Part shown: piece after piece, positions 24,456-32,854 of the stretch
Position numbering within the stretch: the first letter of the stretch is position 1
How the letters are laid out: the number at the start of each line of letters is the position of its first letter
Source: Paenibacillus sp.
GTDB lineage: Bacteria; Bacillota; Bacilli; Paenibacillales; Paenibacillaceae
Reading direction: 5' to 3'
NCBI GenBank assembly: GCA_017512705.1
Contig: JAFWEX010000001.1
Coordinates: 18,259-82,258 of the forward strand
DNA: 64,000 nucleotides
Made by a program: the position numbers and the translations under genes
The notes under the pieces: model-generated
The model's database searches: none
What the model was told of the DNA's origin: nothing
Seen by the model: only the letters and a program-made list of their open reading frames with translations

Positions 24456-27239
24456 TTGAGTACAAGTCTAATTGGTGTTCCGTTGGAAGGGTTTGCAGAG
24501 TTTAGCCGTACAGTAGCAGCAGAAGGTGCTGTTTTGCTTAGAAATGAAGGGAATATTCTTCCCATTGGTCAATCCGAAAACGTTTCAGTTTTTGGCCGAA
24601 TTCAAGTGAACTATTATCGCAGTGGCACAGGTTCAGGCGGTAGTGTTCATGTGGCGTACACAACGAATCTGCTGGATGGACTGCGCAGCAAAAAGAATAT
24701 TAGTGTTAACGAAGAACTGGCAGCTGTGTATGAGCAGTGGATTGAGGAGAACCCATTCGAGGACGGCGGAAAAGTATGGGCAGCCGAGCCGTGGAATCAG
24801 AAGGAAATGCCGCTCACGGACGACCTGGTTGCAAAGGCCCGAAGCAAATCCAGCAAAGCGATCGTAGTCATTGGACGTACCGCAGGTGAGGATCAGGATA
24901 ATGCAGATGCACCCGGAAGTTACCGACTGACCGATGATGAGAAGGCGATGTTGAAGCATGTTACGAACCATTTTGAACATACAATTGTTGTACTCAATGT
25001 CTCGAATATTATAGATATGAGCTGGCTGAACGAAACGGTTCTACATCCCATTCAAGGTGTGATCTATTCTTGGCACGGCGGCATGGAAGGCGGGAATGCC
25101 ATTGCGGACGTACTCGTGGGAGAGGTGACACCAAGCGGTAAACTGACAGATACGATTGCATATTCTATCGAAGATTATCCGTCCACAAGCAATTACGGGA
25201 ATGAGTTTAAGAACCTGTATCAGGAAGACATTTATGTAGGGTATCGTTTTTTTGAAACGTTTCGACCTGAGAAAGTACAATATGAGTTCGGTTATGGTTT
25301 GTCTTACACCACCTTTGCGATTCAAACCGAGGAAGCCCGCACCGTGACCGAAAACGGGGAGACATCTATCGAGGTTCGCGTAAACGTAACCAACTCGGGT
25401 ACGACTTATGCGGGTAAAGAAGTGGTTCAGGTGTATTACGAGGCACCGCAAGGAGAACTGGGGCAACCCGTGAAAGCGCTGGCCGCTTTTGGCAAAACAG
25501 GACTGCTGCAGCCCGGTGAATCCGAACGGTTAACGATACGTTTCCCGGTTTATCGCATGGCTTCGTACGATGATGCAGGTGTGACGGGATATGCGTCCGC
25601 ATACGTGCTTGAAGCCGGAACGTATCGCTTGCATGTCGGTACCAGTGTAAAACAGGTAGAGCATGTTGGCATCGATGGCCAAGATGGCTATGTTGTGGAT
25701 ACCATTCAACTGGTGGAGCAATTGCAGGAAGCAATGGCGCCAACGGAAGATTTTACACGTATGAAACCGGGTACTCGCAGAGCAGATGGAACATACGAGT
25801 TGACGTATGTAGATGTGCCGAAACGTAAAGTGTCCATCGCTGATCGCATCACACAGAACTTGCCGCAGATCCTGGAGCAGACGGGCAATCAGGGCTACAA
25901 GCTGAGCGACGTGAAGGCAGGTAAAGTCAGTCTGGAAGCCTTTGTAGCTCAACTGAGCGATCAGGATCTGGCAGCACTTGTGCGCGGGGAAGGTATGAGC
26001 AGTCCGCTGGTTACTTCGGGAACCGCTTCAGCTTTTGGCGGTGTCAGTGACAGCCTCTTTAACTATGGCATTCCGGTGGCCTGTACGGCAGATGGCCCAT
26101 CCGGTATCCGTATGGATAGCGGTGAGAAGGCGACACAAGTATCGATCGGAACACTGCTGGCAGCAACATGGAATACGGATCTGGTAGAAGAACTGTATGT
26201 GATGGAAGGGCGCGAGCTGCTCCGCAATCAGGTGGATACCCTGCTCGGTCCTGGACTTAACATTCGCCGCAGTCCGCTGAACGGACGTAACTTCGAATAT
26301 TTCTCGGAAGACCCGCTGATCTCGGGTGTATTTGCTGCAGCATGTACGAAAGGCATTATGAAAGGTGGCTCCAACGCCACATTGAAGCACTTTGCCTGCA
26401 ACAATCAGGAGAAACACCGCAGCAAGGTCGATGCTGTTGTATCGGAACGCGCTCTGCGGGAGATATATCTGAAAGGGTTCGAGATTGCAGTGAAAGAGGG
26501 TGGCGCCAACTCTATCATGACCTCCTACAATCCGATTAATGGGCACTGGGCTGCGTCCAATTATGATCTGAACACCACGATTCTGCGTGGAGAGTGGAAC
26601 TTTGACGGTATTGTGATGACCGACTGGTGGGCCATTATGAACGATGTGGTAGAAGGCGGCGAAGCTGATCGTAAGTTCACGAACTGGATGATTCGGGCGC
26701 AGAATGACCTCTACATGGTTGTGCCGAACTATGGTGCAGAGATTAACGGCTGGGACGATAACACGATTGAATCGTTGGAAAATGGAACGTTGACCCGCGG
26801 CGAGCTGCAGCGTTCCGCGATTAACATCTGCAAATTCATCATGAATGCGCCGGTATCCTCACGCAAACATGAGATTGTAGAGAACGTGGCTACCTTCCAG
26901 GTGAATACATCCTTGTCTCCGGCAGATGTCCAAGTGCTGTCTGAGAATGCACAGGTGAAACCTGCGGTAACGAAGCCTGTCTATATGAAAGTGGATGAAG
27001 CGGGCCAGTACCGAATTATTGTACAGATCATGTCGCCAGAGCCTGAACTCGCACAGAGTGCATGTAACGTGCTGCTCAATGATCAGATCGCTACGACGAT
27101 TCAAACTAATGGTACCGAAGGCAAATGGATCAGACAAAAGCTGGTGAAAGTGCAGCTCGAAGCAGGGCTATATGAACTCAAGCTTGATTTTACCAAACCG
27201 GGTCTGCAGATCGATTGGATTGAGTTCAAGCAGATCTAA
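24456..27239 (+). CDS. Beta-glucosidase-like glycoside hydrolase family 3, domain-permuted
   Basis: 927 residues from a TTG start behind AGGAGGG. The GH3 domains are in reversed order. The C-type alpha/beta sandwich comes first (AAEGAVLLRNEGNILPI, SGTGSGGSVHV, DVLVGEVTPSGKLTDT, EFGYGLSYTTF). A fibronectin III-like module follows (GKEVVQVYYEAP, KALAAFGKTGLLQPGE). Then comes the catalytic TIM-barrel part with TADGPSGIRM, EYFSEDP, KHFACNNQE and the nucleophile aspartate of GIVMTDWWA near residue 722. A C-terminal domain of about 90 residues looks like a beta-sandwich carbohydrate-binding module. No signal peptide is present, so it is cytosolic. Substrate is a beta-linked sugar; beta-glucoside is only the default. 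Confidence 0.92.
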   Translation: MSTSLIGVPLEGFAEFSRTVAAEGAVLLRNEGNILPIGQSENVSVFGRIQVNYYRSGTGSGGSVHVAYTTNLLDGLRSKKNISVNEELAAVYEQWIEENPFEDGGKVWAAEPWNQKEMPLTDDLVAKARSKSSKAIVVIGRTAGEDQDNADAPGSYRLTDDEKAMLKHVTNHFEHTIVVLNVSNIIDMSWLNETVLHPIQGVIYSWHGGMEGGNAIADVLVGEVTPSGKLTDTIAYSIEDYPSTSNYGNEFKNLYQEDIYVGYRFFETFRPEKVQYEFGYGLSYTTFAIQTEEARTVTENGETSIEVRVNVTNSGTTYAGKEVVQVYYEAPQGELGQPVKALAAFGKTGLLQPGESERLTIRFPVYRMASYDDAGVTGYASAYVLEAGTYRLHVGTSVKQVEHVGIDGQDGYVVDTIQLVEQLQEAMAPTEDFTRMKPGTRRADGTYELTYVDVPKRKVSIADRITQNLPQILEQTGNQGYKLSDVKAGKVSLEAFVAQLSDQDLAALVRGEGMSSPLVTSGTASAFGGVSDSLFNYGIPVACTADGPSGIRMDSGEKATQVSIGTLLAATWNTDLVEELYVMEGRELLRNQVDTLLGPGLNIRRSPLNGRNFEYFSEDPLISGVFAAACTKGIMKGGSNATLKHFACNNQEKHRSKVDAVVSERALREIYLKGFEIAVKEGGANSIMTSYNPINGHWAASNYDLNTTILRGEWNFDGIVMTDWWAIMNDVVEGGEADRKFTNWMIRAQNDLYMVVPNYGAEINGWDDNTIESLENGTLTRGELQRSAINICKFIMNAPVSSRKHEIVENVATFQVNTSLSPADVQVLSENAQVKPAVTKPVYMKVDEAGQYRIIVQIMSPEPELAQSACNVLLNDQIATTIQTNGTEGKWIRQKLVKVQLEAGLYELKLDFTKPGLQIDWIEFKQI

Positions 27240-27315
27240 GCCAGGACAGGCGGAGTACGAAAACGTAAAGGAAGAACTCATAATCATAAATTAGAATTCA
27301 ATCAATATCATAACG

Positions 27316-27345
27316 AGGGACACTGCATGCGGTGTCCTTTTGTTG
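27316..27345 (+). terminator. Terminator after the GH3 gene
   Basis: GGACAC (27318-27323) with GTGTCC (27332-27337) and a TTTTGTTG tail, 78 bases after the stop. Confidence 0.75.
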
Positions 27346-27424
27346 TAACGGGAGAAATGGGCTGTTATGATCAAGTTAAGGGATGGTGGAGAAACAGAAT
27401 AATGGGCCAGGGGTGTGCTTAACG

Positions 27425-27616
27425 ATGAAAAGATACAATTATTTAAGTCCGATTCTGCTGATAGTCGTTGCTTTGATTGTCCGAGGTCTGGTCACTAATC
27501 TGTGTATGGTGTTTGGATTGTCACAAGAGGTGTCCAGCAATATTGCGATGCTTGCCATGGTTATTGTGGCCTTGATTATGTTCAACCGTATGACCAAAGC
27601 GCGGCGCAATAAGTAG
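27425..27616 (+). CDS. Hypothetical small membrane protein (63 residues)
   Basis: Two hydrophobic helices (SPILLIVVALIVRGLVTNLC and SSNIAMLAMVIVALIMF) and a basic tail TKARRNK. No family recognised. The frame is open to an ATG at 27383 with no room for a ribosome site; the ATG at 27425 gives a normal N-terminus (MKRYNYLSP) but has only a weak GGGGTG upstream. Confidence 0.6.
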   Translation: MKRYNYLSPILLIVVALIVRGLVTNLCMVFGLSQEVSSNIAMLAMVIVALIMFNRMTKARRNK

Positions 27617-27630
27617 GTATACTCCAATTT

Positions 27631-27660
27631 TTGAGAGCGCTTTAATGAGTATGATATAAT
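27631..27660 (+). promoter_or_regulatory. Sigma-A promoter with cre-like overlap upstream of the sugar isomerase gene
   Basis: TTGAGA (27631-27636), 18 bases, TATAAT (27655-27660). The -35 overlaps TTGAGAGCGCTTTAAT, which fits the cre consensus at 14 of 16 positions. Confidence 0.5.
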
Positions 27661-27690
27661 AAAGAGTGTGGAAGACGCGAACAGGTGACA

Positions 27691-27728
27691 AAGACGAAGT
27701 AGAGTTCATTTCTGCCTCGTCTTTTTTC
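27691..27728 (+). terminator. Hairpin with T run between the small membrane protein and the isomerase gene
   Basis: AAGACGA (27691-27697) pairs with TCGTCTT (27717-27723), followed by TTTTCG. It lies about 30 bases downstream of the TATAAT above and 88 before the next ATG, so it could end the upstream gene or act in the leader of the downstream one. Confidence 0.6.
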
Positions 27729-27816
27729 GTTAAACCTCTGAATAACATGTTCTAAAGAGGCATGCGAAGGAACAAAGGGTACATCACAACTTATCTAATC
27801 TCATGGGAGGTTTAAC

Positions 27817-28692
27817 ATGAAATTAACGAATAAGATCGGTGTAATCGTAGACAGTTTTGGCGTAGGTGTGCAGGAAGGGCTCATGAAAGCCAAGGATGCA
27901 GGTGCAGAAGGGGTGCAGATCTACGCGGTGAAGGGAGAGATGGACCCGGAAAATCTATCTTCTGCAGCACGCCGAGAGCTCCGGAGTCATATCGATGGTC
28001 TGGGTCTTGAGATTTCGGCCTTGGTTGGCGATCTGGGCGGTCACGGGTTTCAGGTTAAGGCAGATAATGCATGGAAAGTGGAGAAGTCGAAGCGAATTGT
28101 TGATTTAGCTCTTGATCTAGGCACGAATATTGTGACCACACACATCGGCATTGTCCCACATGATTCTGCCTCGGAAGTGTATGAAACGCTGTACATGGCT
28201 TGCGAAGAGCTAGGGCAATATGCCAAAAGTGTGGGGGCCTACTTCGCTATCGAGACCGGGCCAGAAACGGCTGCTGAACTGAAACGTTTCCTGGACACAC
28301 TCTCAACGAATGGAGTATCGGTCAACTTTGACCCGGCTAATATGGTCATGGTGACAGGTGATGATCCGGCCGAGGGCGTGAGACTGCTCAAGGATTATAT
28401 TGTGCATACGCATGTGAAGGACGGTCTGCGTCTGAAGGAAGTCGATCCGCGGGACGTGTACGGTGCTGTCGGGTACGCTCCAATGGATCATGAAAAAATT
28501 GCTGACATGGTGGCCTCGGGTGCCTTTTTCCGCGAAGTGCCGTTAGGCGAGGGAGCTGTTGATTTTGATGCGTATTTTGCCGCTCTCCAAGAGATAGGCT
28601 ATACCGGGTATTTGACGATTGAGCGTGAGGTAGGTCTCCAACCAGAACAGGATATTCGCAAAGCCGTAGAATTCATCCGACGATACCGATAG
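27817..28692 (+). CDS. Sugar phosphate isomerase/epimerase family protein (xylose isomerase-like TIM barrel)
   Basis: Cytosolic TIM barrel of 291 residues in the AP endonuclease 2/xylose isomerase-like superfamily. Metal-binding positions are visible as the glutamate in AIETGPE near 148, the aspartate in VNFDPANMVM near 175, the histidines in VHTHVKDG near 200 and the glutamate in LTIEREVG near 270. GGAGG precedes the ATG. It probably isomerises or epimerises a keto-sugar or inositol-type compound; the substrate is unknown. It stands alone between terminators, and a candidate promoter with a cre-like overlap lies upstream. Confidence 0.85.
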   Translation: MKLTNKIGVIVDSFGVGVQEGLMKAKDAGAEGVQIYAVKGEMDPENLSSAARRELRSHIDGLGLEISALVGDLGGHGFQVKADNAWKVEKSKRIVDLALDLGTNIVTTHIGIVPHDSASEVYETLYMACEELGQYAKSVGAYFAIETGPETAAELKRFLDTLSTNGVSVNFDPANMVMVTGDDPAEGVRLLKDYIVHTHVKDGLRLKEVDPRDVYGAVGYAPMDHEKIADMVASGAFFREVPLGEGAVDFDAYFAALQEIGYTGYLTIEREVGLQPEQDIRKAVEFIRRYR

Positions 28693-28780
28693 AGTGGAGC
28701 AGAGGAAGGTAGATCTGAGCAGGTATAGTCTATTGAATGATCTGAAATTCGACAGGAATCCGATGAGTGTTATTAATTTC

Positions 28781-28806
28781 AGGGCCGCGTGTTCACGGCT
28801 CTTTTA
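28781..28806 (+). terminator. Terminator after the isomerase gene
   Basis: AGGGCCGCGTG folds on CACGGCTCT with one bulge, followed by TTTTAG. Confidence 0.5.
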
Positions 28807-28945
28807 GTCATTCGCAGCATACGAACTAGGAGATCAACGAAGTAGAGCTATAATGAGGTATAAGTTACGATAATCACAAGTATGTTATACTGAATGTACG
28901 CAGCCTGAAAGATAACTGGCTATGGATAGGAGAGATCATAAATCT

Positions 28946-29173
28946 ATGCAGGTATTTGAGGACTGGAATCAGAAGGTGAAGAAGACGTTTAACGCTACGA
29001 ATCCCGAGGTGGTACTGACGGTGACTGAGGCGGGAAGCATGCTGGGGTTGAGTAAGGACCAGATGAAGGTATATGTAGATAAAAATAAACTTACCAAAGT
29101 ACCTATTATGAGAAGTGTGCATCGATACCTTTTGTTAAAAAGTGAAATTGATCGCATTGTTCAGGAACAATAA
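28946..29173 (+). CDS. Small HTH (excisionase/MerR-like) DNA-binding protein
   Basis: About 75 residues. The segment LTVTEAGSMLGLSKDQMKVYVDKNKL, quoted in part, followed by a wing-like hairpin and LLLKSEIDRIVQEQ, resembles the helix-turn-helix of excisionase-like proteins (HTH_17). The start could be the ATG at 28922 or the one at 28946; AGGAGAG at 28928-28934 favours the second. No integrase or phage gene is nearby, so it is not obviously an excisionase. Function unknown. Confidence 0.6.
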   Translation: MQVFEDWNQKVKKTFNATNPEVVLTVTEAGSMLGLSKDQMKVYVDKNKLTKVPIMRSVHRYLLLKSEIDRIVQEQ

Positions 29174-29241
29174 ATTCAGGAAAAAGCACACAGCCTTATA
29201 TGCCCAGGGTTGCCTAGGGTAATAACAGAATAGGAACGCTT

Positions 29242-29286
29242 ATAGCCATTTGACCGACAGTACTCGGGAGAGTGGCTATTTTTTTG
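29242..29286 (+). terminator. Terminator after the small HTH gene
   Basis: ATAGCCA (29242-29248) pairs with TGGCTAT (29273-29279), with an inner CCGA/TCGG stem, then a T7 run. Confidence 0.75.
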
Positions 29287-29305
29287 AATAGAGAGGGGAA
29301 TGAGG

Positions 29306-29866
29306 ATGCTTGGTAGGTTATCGTCTGGGTTGTATAAGCGTATAAACTGGAAATGGGTTGTTGCTGCAATTATCATTTTTGCTTGTTTTATCGCATTCAT
29401 CCTGCCTTGGCAGTCGGAAAAGTTAAAGGAGGTGACAGGCGGTGGAGAATCACCGGATTCGTCGTTTCTATACTCCGCAGATGAGTTGTATCAGATGGCA
29501 GAACACTACGGAGAGGCTGGGCGGAGCGCCTATATCCAGGGTAGGTTTACGTTTGATATGATCTGGCCGCTGGCCTATCTCTTTCTGCTCGTCGTTTTGA
29601 TATCCGTTCTGTATCGGGTACTTCCTGCTACAAGCCGCTGGCGCTGGATAAACCTGCTGCCCTTTCTGGGTTGGGGGATGGATATGCTGGAAAATGTGGG
29701 GGCATCCCTTGTCATGTTCCGTTATCCCGAGCAAACACCTGTTATTGCTGAACTGACCCCTGTATTTACGTTGTTGAAATGGTGTATGATCTATGCCAGT
29801 TTTGCCGCTCTTGTGCCAGGTCTACTAGTTGTAGCCTTTCATTATTTTCGCAAACGTAAGGTGTGA
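29306..29866 (+). CDS. Hypothetical membrane protein (about 186 residues)
   Basis: Four hydrophobic helices: WVVAAIIIFACFIAFILPW near the N-terminus, a pair in the middle (WPLAYLFLLVVLISVLY; the LLPFLGWGMDMLENVGASLVMF region) and one near the C-terminus (YASFAALVPGLLVVAFHYF), ending in a basic KRKV. The extracytoplasmic loop after helix 1 contains a YSADELYQMAEHYGEAGRSAY segment, quoted in full as 21 or fewer residues in two parts in related proteins of unknown function. The ATG at 29306 is better spaced from GAGGGG than the one at 29300. No function can be given. Confidence 0.7.
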   Translation: MLGRLSSGLYKRINWKWVVAAIIIFACFIAFILPWQSEKLKEVTGGGESPDSSFLYSADELYQMAEHYGEAGRSAYIQGRFTFDMIWPLAYLFLLVVLISVLYRVLPATSRWRWINLLPFLGWGMDMLENVGASLVMFRYPEQTPVIAELTPVFTLLKWCMIYASFAALVPGLLVVAFHYFRKRKV

Positions 29867-30035
29867 AAATAAGCGGTGAATGGGAAAAGAAGATGTTGGG
29901 AAATATATCTCTGTAACAATGAATAGGTGGGAAAAATGGGAATTTGTTCTTGTCAAAGGGTGACCCATTGCTATATACTCATGTCGCAAGTGGCTTGGCC
30001 TATAATGATATGAAAACCAAGGAGATGGACAATCC

Positions 30036-30464
30036 ATGGCAATTAGTTTGAACGTGTATCTTGTTACTAACGGTAACGGACGTGAAGCTGTTGAGTTTTA
30101 CAAAGATGCTTTTGGTGCTGAAGTGCTTGCAATGCAAACGTTTGGAGAAGGCCCATCCAGCCCGGATCATCCGATTCCACCAGAAGCCAAAGACTGGATT
30201 ATGCATGCTTCTCTGCAAATTGGCAGCTCGGTATTAATGTTATCTGACACACTTCCAGGTATGCCACACACTGTAGGAGATCATATCACGGTTACGGTTA
30301 ATACGGATACTGCGGAGGAAGCGAAGAGAATCTTCAGCAAACTTGAAGTGGGCGGTAAAGTCAGTATGCCGATGCAGGAAACGTTCTGGAGTCCGGCCTA
30401 TGGTAATGTAACCGACAAGTTTGGTGTGCAATTCCAGGTCAGTGCCACTCCTGCACAAGCGTAG
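30036..30464 (+). CDS. VOC family protein, PhnB-like
   Basis: Glyoxalase/bleomycin-resistance fold protein of 142 residues. N-terminal NVYLVTNGNGREAVEFYKDAFGAEVL, quoted in part, and C-terminal WSPAYGNVTDKFGVQFQ are typical of the PhnB/3-demethylubiquinone methyltransferase-like VOC group. These are common in Firmicutes, mostly without known substrates. A CAAGGAG site precedes the ATG. It stands alone, with a terminator after it. Confidence 0.85.
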   Translation: MAISLNVYLVTNGNGREAVEFYKDAFGAEVLAMQTFGEGPSSPDHPIPPEAKDWIMHASLQIGSSVLMLSDTLPGMPHTVGDHITVTVNTDTAEEAKRIFSKLEVGGKVSMPMQETFWSPAYGNVTDKFGVQFQVSATPAQA

Positions 30465-30525
30465 GGGTAGAAGAAATTAAACAACAAGAATATTCATTCC
30501 CTCTTTTGAATAAAAGATCGATATG

Positions 30526-30557
30526 TAGGAGCCTCTAACCGAGGCTCCTATGTTTTT
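30526..30557 (+). terminator. Terminator after the VOC gene
   Basis: Perfect 10-bp stem TAGGAGCCTC/GAGGCTCCTA with a TGTTTTT tail. Confidence 0.8.
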
Positions 30558-30573
30558 AAGGTGGTGTTAGATT

Positions 30574-30900
30574 ATGCTCGACGAATTAGAGATCAAGATC
30601 AAAGAAAGAATACAAGAAAGGTATAATATTCTAGGAGAGCTTTATTCCAATTGGTTTACCGAGAATACGTCCATCTTGGCACCTAAAAACGTATTCTATC
30701 AAACGGAACATATTGAAAAACATAGAGCGATATCATACTTACTTGATAAGGGATATATCATTGCTCAACTTGTAGATGGTGAAGATGAGATGGTTGCAGT
30801 TCATATTACTTTAGAGGGAATTGATACTTATGAGCAAGGATATCTAACAGGTGAAGCAAAAGGATTTCAAGTCGTTGCAGACATCAAGGATAAGAATTAG
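30574..30900 (+). CDS. Hypothetical protein, YjcQ-like winged helix
   Basis: 108 residues, AT-rich compared with its neighbours. The segment AISYLLDKGYIIAQLVDG followed by VHITLEGIDTYEQG has the helix-strand-wing pattern of YjcQ-type winged-helix proteins, often found on phages and accessory DNA. A TTAAGGTGGTG site precedes the ATG. There is no mobile-element gene nearby. Function unknown, and the family match is tentative. Confidence 0.55.
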   Translation: MLDELEIKIKERIQERYNILGELYSNWFTENTSILAPKNVFYQTEHIEKHRAISYLLDKGYIIAQLVDGEDEMVAVHITLEGIDTYEQGYLTGEAKGFQVVADIKDKN

Positions 30901-30961
30901 ATATAAGTCCATTTCTCTATAATTAAGGCAATTCTCATAAGAGAGAATAGCTCTGCCATGA

Positions 30962-31008
30962 CAAAAAAACCTCCGATTGCTACGAATTTGCAGCATGGAG
31001 GTTTTTCG
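30962..31008. terminator. Bidirectional terminator
   Basis: AACCTCC (30968-30974) pairs with GGAGGTT (30997-31003), flanked by A7 on one side and T5 on the other, between convergent genes. Confidence 0.75.
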
Positions 31009-31030
31009 GCTACTTTTTTTAAAAATAAGA

Positions 31031-31900
31031 CTAGACTTCTTTCTGGATTTTGGACGGGTTGTTGATTTTATAAGGCACAGGGTTGCGGGTAAGCTTTTTC
31101 TTAATGATTTTGGCTTCAAAGGTTAGCACATCGCCGACTTCCAGCTCCTGTTTCTTCATCGTTGCACTGTGGCTTGACCACGCTTCGCCAACCTCGATGA
31201 CATCCGGCTCTGTAATGGTGACAGACTCATAGATGATAACTTCGTCATCATTGTCCGAGAAATGATTCGGTACCGTCGTAAATTCTTTGACGACTGCGCT
31301 CATCTTGACCTTGCCATCTGGCAGATCAATTTTGATGGCCTTTGTTTTCGGAGCTGCTTTGGTTTTGGGTTTGCTTCCTGAACTCGCATCTCCACGATCC
31401 TCTTTCTGAGGCCCGATATATTCCTCTACCAATCCGTCGGGATCACCCTTGAGCCCGGAGAAGTTGTCTGGTCCATCCATGTCATCCTCCGAACTATACA
31501 ACTCGGCTGGCGAGTCAGCCTTAACTGGTGTTTCAGCAGAATCAGGTGCTTGTATAGTCTTAGATGTGCTGCCTGAAGATGGCGGCTCATCTGCCGTTTT
31601 CGGTTCAGCAGCCGCTCCGCTTAAACCTCTGGTGCTGTAGCCAGAAGCCTGCATTTCTTTCAGATAGGATGGGTGAATACAGTGTTTTTGCCCGTTATCC
31701 AGTTCGATGACAGCTGTCATGTGATCTACAAAGCCCAAAATGGTGCAGGGCAGGTTCAGCCCGTTTCCTTTATAATAGAACGTTTTGAGTTTGGTCGCTT
31801 TGGCCGAAATTAGACCCCATTCCTGACACTTGGCCATTAACTCTTGCTCGTTGTCCAGCGCATAATATTCCGGTGGTTCAATGGTAAAAGCGTATGTCAT
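31031..31900 (-). CDS. Hypothetical protein with disordered linker and possible OB-fold C-terminus
   Basis: 289 residues from the ATG at 31900, nine bases after AAGGCGG. The longer frame to 31945 has no ribosome site. An N-terminal domain of about 90 residues (FTIEPPEYYALDNEQE; CTILGFVDHMTAVIELDNGQKHCIHPSYL) is followed by about 110 low-complexity residues rich in Ser, Pro, Asp and Lys. A C-terminal beta-rich segment ends the protein (KMSAVVKEFTTVP; VGDVLTFEAKIIKKKL), possibly an OB fold. No family recognised. Soluble; no signal peptide. Confidence 0.7.
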   Translation of the reverse strand: MTYAFTIEPPEYYALDNEQELMAKCQEWGLISAKATKLKTFYYKGNGLNLPCTILGFVDHMTAVIELDNGQKHCIHPSYLKEMQASGYSTRGLSGAAAEPKTADEPPSSGSTSKTIQAPDSAETPVKADSPAELYSSEDDMDGPDNFSGLKGDPDGLVEEYIGPQKEDRGDASSGSKPKTKAAPKTKAIKIDLPDGKVKMSAVVKEFTTVPNHFSDNDDEVIIYESVTITEPDVIEVGEAWSSHSATMKKQELEVGDVLTFEAKIIKKKLTRNPVPYKINNPSKIQKEV

Positions 31901-32138
31901 ATTGAATTTCCGCCTTTCAGTTGCTCTTATGTTCATCGTTTCCAAATTACCATCAGTGTATCACAATATGTACCCGAAAGATGCAGATTCTGAAAGCTTG
32001 TGTGCAGGGGCTGTGCTATAATTTGAACAAAATATTCGATAGAAATGCTGTGATCGGGAAGTTTTCGTGGATATGTCTTTCGTTTCATTTATATAGCTTT
32101 GAATGGCTGGTACATACTTAGAGAAAGGATGACGTTTT

Positions 32139-32678
32139 GTGGAGAAGAAGGTAAACCACCAAGCACTTTGGCTCGCGGTGGGTGTGGCGCTTGGGGTTAG
32201 CTTGGGTACAGCTACGGGGCAGATTGGACTGGGCATCGCTTTTGGTGCTGCTCTTGGCGTGGTGATTGGTTCGGTGATCAGCAGACGTACGGGGGCCGAT
32301 TCGCATGAGATGTTAATCGAGCATGTCCGGGAACTGCATAAGCCGGGGGATTGGCAAGAAGTACTTCAACGTTCGCAGGAGCATCCGGTGCTGCTTTTGA
32401 AACATAGCACAACCTGTCCAGTAAGCGCGAGAGCGTATCGGGAGTTTATGGCGTTTGTAGGCACCAATGCATCCGATCCAAAACAGGACATGGAATATTG
32501 TATGGTGAAGGTGATTGAGAATCGTTCGTTATCGCGGCGGATTGCGGAAGAAACTGAAGTTCGTCATGAGTCACCGCAGGTACTGCTGCTGGATCAGGGA
32601 CAGGTTATCATGCACACCTCACATGGACAGATTACCAAAAAAAGACTGACGCAGTGGGCACAGAATCCGTTTGGGTAG
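32139..32678 (+). CDS. Bacillithiol-system YtxJ domain protein with N-terminal membrane segment
   Basis: 179 residues from a GTG start behind GAAAGGATG. The C-terminal 110 residues are a YtxJ thioredoxin-like domain. The redox cysteine is in LLKHSTTCPVSARAYREF, and VRHESPQVLLLDQGQ is the cis-proline strand. Usual YtxJ proteins consist of that domain alone. Here about 60 extra residues form two glycine-rich hydrophobic helices (ALWLAVGVALGVSLGTA and GLGIAFGAALGVVIGSVI), which would tether the domain to the membrane. YtxJ-type proteins are proposed monothiol bacilliredoxins. Confidence 0.85.
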   Translation: MEKKVNHQALWLAVGVALGVSLGTATGQIGLGIAFGAALGVVIGSVISRRTGADSHEMLIEHVRELHKPGDWQEVLQRSQEHPVLLLKHSTTCPVSARAYREFMAFVGTNASDPKQDMEYCMVKVIENRSLSRRIAEETEVRHESPQVLLLDQGQVIMHTSHGQITKKRLTQWAQNPFG

Positions 32679-32749
32679 ATATTAATTCTATAAAAAACAA
32701 TAGACCTGGGTAAGTATATGATTTTCTTGCAGTTTTATTAAAATAAATA

Positions 32750-32795
32750 GAAAGCACCGTTACCTTCAGTTTTGAAAGGAACAGTGCTTGTTTTG
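32750..32795. terminator. Bidirectional terminator
   Basis: AAGCACCGTT (32752-32761) pairs with AACAGTGCTT with one mismatch, with an inner CCTT/AAGG stem, between the convergent ytxJ-like and GH4 genes. Confidence 0.65.
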
Positions 32796-32854
32796 TATAT
32801 CTTGGTTTGTCTATCTCGGCTCGTCTATCTTGAATTGTAATTATTGATGTTAGA

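Noticed and set aside
28946-29173. Excisionase of an integrated element
   Set aside because: The HTH fits, but no integrase, att repeat or phage gene is nearby.
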